NCBI GenBank assembly: GCA_030704615.1
Contig: CM060731.1
Coordinates: forward strand, 54,110,221-54,174,220
Length of the DNA: 64,000 nucleotides
Direction of reading: 5' to 3'
Source of the DNA: Takakia lepidozioides
Taxonomy: Eukaryota; Streptophyta; Takakiopsida; Takakiales; Takakiaceae
Numbering within the stretch: position 1 is the first letter of the stretch; every line of letters begins with the position of its first letter. Below, one piece after another: positions 57,173 to 64,000 of the stretch. Under the pieces are notes generated by a model, which was given only the letters and a program-made list of their open reading frames with translations, had not been told where the DNA came from and made no database searches. A program made the translations under genes and the position numbers.

Positions 57173-60100
57173 CTATCCGCCAGTCTTCGGCAGTTTGTAC
57201 TGCTTTTTGAGAAATTTGGAGGCATCACGCTCTGACCGGTGGCACAGAATACGAAGGAGAGTGTCGGCATCTGTAGCAATCCGGGAAGACCCTGCTCTCT
57301 GGACACTTCCACCGCCTACCATCTGCTCACTTGCTCGCTTGAAATTATCTATAAGTACGGGTGTCTGCAAACAACAATACCACCTCCTCTCCTTACTATT
57401 TTTGTGAGTTCTTTCACAAGAGATTGTTTGACATTTAGCATGCTCTCTTCCCTGCTTGGACCTGAGTGACGGAATGGAGAAACTTTCTGAATGACCAATG
57501 CCAGACAAAAGACCATTCTGGCGCAATCAATAACATCATCCACTGGTATAGACATGATTCCAATAAAACACAAAGCAATCCCAACACTGCTACTGTGCCC
57601 CATACTTTAGTCACAGATGTGACACTGCAAGTCAAATTTGTGGCTGGAAAAGTCTGACAAGAATGCGGGCAACAGTAGCCACATTGCACATTGGGGGTGA
57701 TAGCCCCACATGCACTTAAGACAACAAGAAAAAATAAGAGAGAAAGGAAGGAATTATCCACTGGAAGCTCAAGGCTCTTGTACCCCATGAAAAGTTCAAA
57801 AAGATCTGCAAAACAGAACCTCCACAATACTAAAACTCAGTGAAACTTCGAGAGAGAGAATGTACTCTTAAGAACTTGGTAGAAAGAGTGAGAGAGCACT
57901 CACATCAAGGGTGTACAGATTCAGTATCTCTTGGACATGGGCAGCAGCATTGTCCACCATCCCTGTGGGGAGGCCCTCCCCTTCTGCTGTGAAGAAATCC
58001 TGCCCAAACCAATTCCCCAATGCCTAAGTATAAAAGACATAATATCCTAGGTCTAGCCTGAGCACATTGGAGTCACATGTCCTAAGCATAACACGCCCTG
58101 ACCTGTAGCCCCACTGGGAAGTACGCTGTAATAAATACTCTGGAGATGCTCTGTAGTTCACAACTCTTCAACCTGCTGATAAACTTCCCAGACATGGAAA
58201 AGGGGAGCGAGAGTGCAAGATACAAGGTGGTTTCTTAGTGGGGCCTCCCTTCGGGGCTTTCCTTGGCTTGAAAGCCTTGGGATTGTCTTCCACCTTGTTT
58301 CAAAAAATCCAAATCAGGGTGTTGCCACTTTCACCTCCCCTCAAGAAAAACAGATGCAGAGGAAGAACAAGGAACCTTGAGCACATTGAGGTCTTCTTCC
58401 AGCATCTCGGAATCAGTCTGTGCAAAGGCTCTCGTTGGCCCTCCATCTAAAAGCACATGCAGTAGCCCATCCTTACAACAAGCCAACCATTGTTTTGTTA
58501 ATACTCCAAACGAAACTAGAACTAGAACTAGAACTAGTATAGCCTCCTAAACAATCTGTGTCTTTCATACCAATTAGCTGAATGATTTTTTTCCTCAAGA
58601 CCAAGCTCAGAACACTCAGAGAACAAACCAAAGTTATGTGGCTGTATATCACTGCCTGCTTCCTGACAGATTGTTCTGCACCCTATAGACTCACAAAGCA
58701 CAAGCCCACACCAAAGCCAGGGTCTAGAATTTGCTATATGACATTTGCAAGCTCCTACTGTGAGACTCAAATGTCAACTTCAAAGCAGGCATTCCATGGT
58801 GTGAAGAAGAAAGAGCATCCTCCAGGGATTCCTCCAACTACTCCCAAATCATCTACAAAAAGTCCTCAGGCTGCTCCCTGCGAACGTTGGCTTGCCATAG
58901 CCTTACGGCCATTGACCTAAAGAGCATCCTCCAGGGATTCCGTCAACTACTCTCAAAGCATCTAGAAAAGGTCATTATGCTGTTCCCTGCGAATGTTGGC
59001 TTGCCATAGCCTTACAGCCATTGACCCCAGGCAGCTAACCCTCCCGGAGCCTTTTGTGGGTTCGTGCCAACCAGGGTTTAGTTTATCCCCCAGGCTTCAG
59101 CTGCACATATAAAATTATTTTACCGCAACTGCAATTAAGGCCCTCACAGAGGCACTTGTCCGCATGCAAACTCGACAGCCCGCTTGCAGAGTTATTGATT
59201 TGAATTTTATAGCATCTAGAGAACAGGTTGGAAATTTGGGACACCGTTTACTAGCAAAGAGGATCAGACCCAGCATACACACCAGGGAGGCTTGCAAAAG
59301 TCCGAGTACAACACGGTCCCGAAGAGGCTCCACAATTACTTCACATAGTTGCCCCAAGACCTGTATGAACCCGCATCAATGCAACTAGAGGAAAATGAGT
59401 AAACATGAACGGAAAAATAGTCAAAAAGTCACAGATGCTCATTTGAGAGTAAAGGGAAATTGTCTATACTTACCGGGTCAAGCACACTGATCACAATTTC
59501 CATGCGTGCTTGAGCCACACTCACTTTGTACAAGCCTTCAAGAAAGGTGTCTCTTATGTCCCAGAATATTATTTTTGTGCCTGCCCGTAAGTCACATTCA
59601 TGTAATTAGTAGGTTCACTCAAAAACCCAAAGGACACACATCAAAGCCAACACCCCAAAGACAAGCACTCCGATCACAACCAAACAAGCTTTTTGTACAT
59701 AGATAGGATGACACCTGTAAATCTCAACACCCTAAACTTGCAAGCACAGTTTCCCCAAAACTGCCTATGTAACATCGACAAGACATGCTGCACATGTCAG
59801 TCACCAAATGTAACCACGGGCCCAAATGCAGAATTCATCAAATGACATTCTCACCTGTAAATTCGCAAATCTTGTCAATGGCAATATTTACCACCTTTCT
59901 TGACCCCTCCAGCGAAAGGTCATCCATTGGCCTTATCCCAGACATCCGCTTTGATCTCAAGTCTCCATCACCTGAACCTGACCTGTGTCCTGTACCCAAC
60001 AGTGAGTAATAATCTCCAATGAGGAGTATGTTGGAAAACCACTGGCGTGTGGTCGGGCTAGGGATTGAACCTAGGACCTCCCCCATTCCGGTGGGGTGCT

Positions 60101-63100
60101 CTACCACTGAGCTACCCATCCCGTTCTGTTCTCCAAGTGCCGTGCAAGGGCTATAACCTTGACACTCCAACACTCCCCCTCAAGGCATAGCCCTTATAGC
60201 TAATGCCCACCCATTCTGACCACCGCCCCAACCTTGGCTCTGATACCATGTTGGAAAACCACTGGCATGTGGTCGGGCTAGGGATTGAACCTAGGACCTC
60301 CCCCATTCCGGTGGGGTGCTCTACCACTGAGCTACCCGTCCCGTTCTGTTCTCAGTGCCGTGCAAGGGCTATAACCTTGACACTCCAACAGAGTAGAACT
60401 CCCAAGACATTATAGTCCTATGACATTGACACTCACGTCCAGGGAACCCAATGAACCTTACTTGAACCTTCCACAAAACAAGCTACCAGCTACAACAGGA
60501 TAAAACCAATTGAGCGTTGTTTAGCTTACACACTTGAAATAGACCCATTAGTGTAGCTGAGATCATCCTGTGGTCTTTTTACAGCCCACCGCTCACGGAT
60601 GTTGTCTTCCACTAGATCCACCTGCCTCAATATGTACTGCAGCCTCTTCCCCAAGCCACGGTCACACCTTTTCCCAACCCCAGCACACTAGTGCCTCTTC
60701 GATCTGTTGGTCACTACAATAACCCCTGCCCCCTTCCTGCCTGTTCTAACCCTCCATTCCTGTCCGTTGGAAAATTTTATCATAAATGGTAGCTCTTGTG
60801 AGCAACATTTACACTTCCAATAGTCTGTTCTGAGACTTTTGAATGTGGGAATTGATGTGTGAGTCCTTTCCAATAATAAATCCCTAAAAAATGCAGATGT
60901 GAGGGTACATCAGATTTATTATGGACTGAAATGTGCCATTCATGTTGCACAAAGCTACAGTTTCAAGAATCCAACCCAGTTGGAGAACTAGCTCATAAAC
61001 TTGCGCAAATTGACTGGTGGTCGAGTCATGACAAGTTGATCAAATGTACCATTCTCAATCCATACTTCATTTCACCAGGTGGAAAGTTTCAGACAAATGA
61101 TTTGATAACCCCAAGCCACCAGATGAGTTTGTATGAGGGAGAATGTAGTTCACTTACATGAAGTGTGTTAAGGCGGACACAGAGCTTGGCAGTAGTGAGA
61201 ATATTTATCTCGCTCGATCGTTTATCATCTGGGAGGCGAGGGTCAACAGCTTTCTTCTTGCTTTGTGCCTTCAAGGCAACGTCTTTCTTGTAGCGGGTCA
61301 AACCAGGAGGGGGAGGAATGAGGTCTGCTTTATCACCTGCACAGAAGCAAACCATTTTGTAATGAGATGAGAAGCTAAGCTTATGGGTGCCTAAGTACTT
61401 GATATTCCTAAGATGAAAAAGTGTTGAAGGAAACGGCTCACCTAATTGAGTTGCAACTTTGTTCGCATACGACTGCAGTGCATTATCAAAGCCATTGGTG
61501 AGGCCTTTAAGCAGTGGTAATCTCATTGGAAGCTTCAGGTTGAAAAACTGATCTATGGTCTGGCCACCCACCCCAACCAGACATCAAGAACTAAGTTGGT
61601 CTTGTGGAAGCTGCTCTGCAGGCACTGAGACACATTCCCAGCAATAATATCCTAGAAAGCATTGAGAAGTGGATCAGTGGCTATCCACACCCAAAACTGT
61701 TACACTTGAAGACAAGGTTTTAATGACCTTTGCACAGTTCAGTTCCATTAATGCATTGCAAGGGAAACCACGAGCTCACTCTCTCTTAAAGAGACGTTAT
61801 AAAGCATGTATGTGGACGTTATAAAGCACCATTTCATTTCTCTTGGGTTAGCTTGACACCACCTTCCAAGACCAAAAAAACCCTTCACTGGATAGTGCTC
61901 ACTCCTCTTTAAGGGTTTACTCACCAACAAAACAACTGACATCAACTGTCCCTCATTCAAGCCTTGTTGGCTTAGGACTACAGACCACTAAGCCACTAAG
62001 GTACTAGTGAATGCAAGGGAAGCACACCTAGACTGCTTCAAAACCTCCTGGGGTTCACAAATGACACAAGCACAATTCAGTTCCATAGTTAGAAACTGCT
62101 TCTGTTTTGGGTTGCATAGATCTACTATAATTCATCTGTGTGCAGTCTCTGATAGCTTCCAAGTTCAGGAACTTCAGATAAGCAGAATTCGAAGGACCTC
62201 TTCAATGATTCGGAAAACCTCCACAATTGATTCTCCATGTTGTTGCTGCGTTGAGAGGGGCTCCCATCTCTTCACATGAACCACGTATCATTGTCACCAC
62301 ATGTCACTGTCACAGAAATTAGGGACGTGGGAATCTCACCCTTTGGATGAGTCCTTAAAACTCCAAACTGATAGTTATCTGATGTCTCTTCGAAAATACA
62401 GTTCGACTAAAGTCACTAACATATCCAACTGCCTGTGCAACCCAAAATTCTTGCAAGGTGAAGACACGTATACCTACTCCTGATTAAAACATGGAAGCAA
62501 TGGTGTGATCACCGCAAACACCAGTTTCTGGAAGACAGACCACATGTACACATATGACTGCTTGATGAGAGTCAAGTAATGAAGGAGAGGAGTGCCTACT
62601 TCTTGTTCAACTGTGCGTTCCACCCATTCTGACACCCGCGTTAGTTGCGCATTGACCCATCTCATAATCAATGTTCCTGACACAAATTCCACCTGCCTCA
62701 ACTCCATGAATGTGTGTCAGAGTGTACTACGGAACTCAAGAATCACATTAGAAACGCAGCTGACTAAAGGAGCTTGGTGTTGACCTTATGAGGGTCACTT
62801 GCTGAGATTCGTGTTGGGAGCTGATGAAGTCACTGTATAATTGTAGCTTATGACTGATACTCACTGATGAGTTTTGGTTAGCCAGAAATGATTTGAGAGT
62901 TTATGGTGCAATACACTTGATTGAGTCCATTTTTGGATGTGTACTTTGGTGTGGCTGATGGAGACTGCAGCTTGTTTATTTGCTTCTCGGGTAAGCGTGG
63001 TTAGGAGGTTACAGATGGGTCTGGGTGCAGGGGGGTCTGGGTGCAGGGGGGTATGGTATGGGGTGTATAAACCAGAAAGGGTGGGTGTGGGCGATGTGGA

Positions 63101-63358
63101 TAGGGTCATCATTGGGTACAACTATGGGGTGGCCATGAACATGGGCACATGTTTATGTATACTGTTACAGATCCTGTTTGATCAAAATGAGTCTCTCACC
63201 TGATAAGGCACCATTCGCTGCTCAAACACACGCCTGCCTTCATCATCATCAGTAACAGATGCGACAAGCTCCATCAAGAACTGCTCTAAGAAATCAGCTG
63301 CCGGCAATACCAATGCCACGTCGTTTGTAAGGTGTGAAACTCCATCCAAAAAAGGTTT
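57173..63358 (-). CDS. PATROL1: PATROL1-like MUN-domain (Munc13-type) protein, last 12 exons (partial gene)
   Basis: Exons (high to low): 63200-63358, 62600-62692, 62198-62269, 61442-61559, 61158-61336, 60530-60636, 59855-59982, 59474-59580, 59283-59360, 58376-58471, 57904-58023, 57173-57364. They give 482 C-terminal residues with consistent phases. Blocks align in order with Arabidopsis PATROL1 as I recall it: KPFLDGVSHLTND, SGTLIMRWVNAQL, SIVEVFRIIEETIDQFF, LTRYKKDVALKAQ, KLCVRLNTLH, IDKICEFTG, LGQLCEVIVEPLRDRVV, LLQASLDGLL and the end RILCHR...FLKKQYKLP. PATROL1 is a MUN-domain factor that helps deliver a plasma-membrane H+-ATPase in stomatal opening; this homologue likely acts in vesicle delivery. 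The N-terminal half lies beyond 64000. The exon 60530-60636 donor has a possible alternative (GTCTAT). Confidence 0.93.
58810..59027. repeat. tandem duplication, 2 x 109 bp, in a MUN-gene intron
   Basis: The unit AAAGAGCATCCTCCAGGGAT... at 58810-58918 recurs at 58919-59027 with about ten changes. It lies in the intron between exons 59283-59360 and 58376-58471. Confidence 0.88.
60029..60172 (-). repeat. TRIM 3' LTR (144 bp) containing a tRNA-like sequence
   Basis: The same tRNA-like unit as the partner LTR, with GGATGGG as the acceptor half. Near identity between the LTRs indicates a fairly recent insertion. Confidence 0.9.
60249..60390 (-). repeat. TRIM 5' LTR (142 bp) containing a tRNA-like sequence
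   Basis: Contains TAGCTCAGTGGTAGAGC (A box/D arm) and a T arm with a perfect 5-bp stem CTAGG-TTCAATC-CCTAG (B box). Acceptor halves GGACGGG and CCCGACC can form six of seven pairs. The anticodon arm is imperfect (five pairs around a six-base loop). The LTR differs from the other by two substitutions and a 2-bp gap. Confidence 0.9.
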
Positions 63359-64000
63359 CTGGATTCAACAGAAAGCCAATAAGCAACAGTGTTTGGTTGA
63401 ATGCTGAGACTCTGCTTTGTAAGGAGAGTTTTTCAAAGCTGTGGAGTAGAATGGGGCATAAAAGAAGACCAAGGAGGAAGCTCACAAGGATAATGGACGC
63501 TACTAATGTTCTATAAAGCCATAAAATATTGAAATAGCCGGAACTGGAGGTTATTAATTTCGCAACCGGAACCGTAGGTTATAAAATGAAATGGTGCTTT
63601 ATAACGTCTGTGGAAAGCTCATAGAGCTTATGGGACAAAATGGAAAGAAAAACATGAGAGAAAACAGGAAACCAGACTCAAAGATAAGAATTATTGTTCG
63701 AGTGATTGTCTAAGGGTGAATGCCTCGTGCAGGTAGGCTGCCAAGCATTTCTGATCCTCATAGTGAAAGACCTCAGTGAGAGATTGGGTTCCACGGAATA
63801 GACAATGGAATCTCCCACGGATCTCATAGTATAGAGGGCAATAGAAGAAATCAAATAACTGCTCAACGCTGGAAAAATCCTTAAGAGAAAGAAATGAGAT
63901 GAAATGGCACTTTATAACGTCTGCAGGAAGCTCAAAGAGCTTATGGGACAAGAGGAAATGAAATGAAATGAAATGAAACAAGAAAGAGAGAGAGGCCACA
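63359..64000. other. intron of the MUN-domain gene with a direct repeat
   Basis: No further exon is recognised. A block of about 65 bp with GAAATGG(T/C)(G/A)CTTTATAACGTCTG occurs at about 63584-63650 and 63899-63960. The open frames here do not match the MUN-domain protein. Confidence 0.5.

Larger units (their letters stand above)
60029..60390 (-). mobile_element. complete TRIM (terminal-repeat retrotransposon in miniature), 362 bp
   Basis: On the minus strand: 5' LTR (60390-60249), internal domain of 76 bp (60248-60173), 3' LTR (60172-60029). LTRs start TGTTGGA and end CCAACA. Directly inside the 5' LTR is TGGTATCAGAGC, the primer site for initiator-Met tRNA. Directly before the 3' LTR is the polypurine stretch TTGAGGGGGAG. 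A 5-bp target-site duplication, GAGTA, flanks the element (60024-60028 and 60391-60395). There is no coding capacity, so it must move with the proteins of another element. It sits in an intron of the MUN-domain gene (59983-60529). Confidence 0.95.

Noticed and set aside
60041-60120. A functional tRNA gene
   Set aside because: The same unit occurs twice at equal positions inside LTRs, the anticodon stem-loop is imperfect (six-base loop) and one acceptor pair is mismatched. It is part of a TRIM element.
1-64000. CRISPR arrays, bacterial operons or rRNA genes
   Set aside because: Spliced plant genes fill the window; no regular short repeat-spacer array and no rRNA sequence were seen.

Overview
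This is a 64 kb piece of a plant nuclear genome: spliced genes with GT-AG introns, plant-specific families (RpoT, PLS-type PPR-DYW, PATROL1-like MUN protein, OSB-type PDF motifs) and chromovirus, LINE, TRIM and SINE elements. The number of large, near-identical PPR-DYW copies in about 26 kb suggests an early-diverging land plant (lycophyte, fern or bryophyte) rather than a flowering plant. I cannot name the species.

Layout. 0-6.5 kb: first exon of a CDC48B-like AAA ATPase (-, runs off the left end), an F-box gene (+) and the first two exons of an acyl-CoA-binding protein (+). 7-10.4 kb: a decayed Ty3/gypsy chromovirus (-). 10.5-36.1 kb: a PPR-DYW family: a relic, two pseudogenes and an open gene on the minus strand, then a large multi-exon gene on the plus strand. 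This part also holds LINE tails and a PIF/Harbinger relic. 37.8-49.3 kb: a complete 20-exon organellar phage-type RNA polymerase gene (-, 1048 aa, all splice phases agree). 50.9-51.9 kb: a fold-type-IV aminotransferase-like gene (+). 54.8-55.8 kb: ribosomal protein eL29 (-). 57.2-63.4 kb: the last 12 exons of a PATROL1-like MUN-domain gene (-, runs off the right end), with a complete TRIM element in one intron.

Main discoveries. (1) The PPR-DYW proteins carry, upstream of their PPR tract, repeated copies of a motif that looks like the PDF motif of organellar single-stranded DNA-binding (OSB) proteins. In the plus-strand gene three PDF motifs are split by introns; in the minus-strand copies the same junctions are fused without introns, as in retrocopies. 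(2) The plus-strand gene holds an exact 9 x 303 bp array of P-L-S triplets whose nucleotide-specifying residues differ between otherwise near-identical units. (3) A 362-bp TRIM with a 5-bp target-site duplication, initiator-Met primer site and polypurine tract carries a tRNA-gene-like sequence inside each LTR, analogous to the 5S-bearing LTRs of Cassandra.

Functionally, RpoT (organelle transcription) and PPR-DYW proteins (organelle RNA editing) belong to organelle gene expression. The other genes are general housekeeping or signalling functions with no evident operon-like link.
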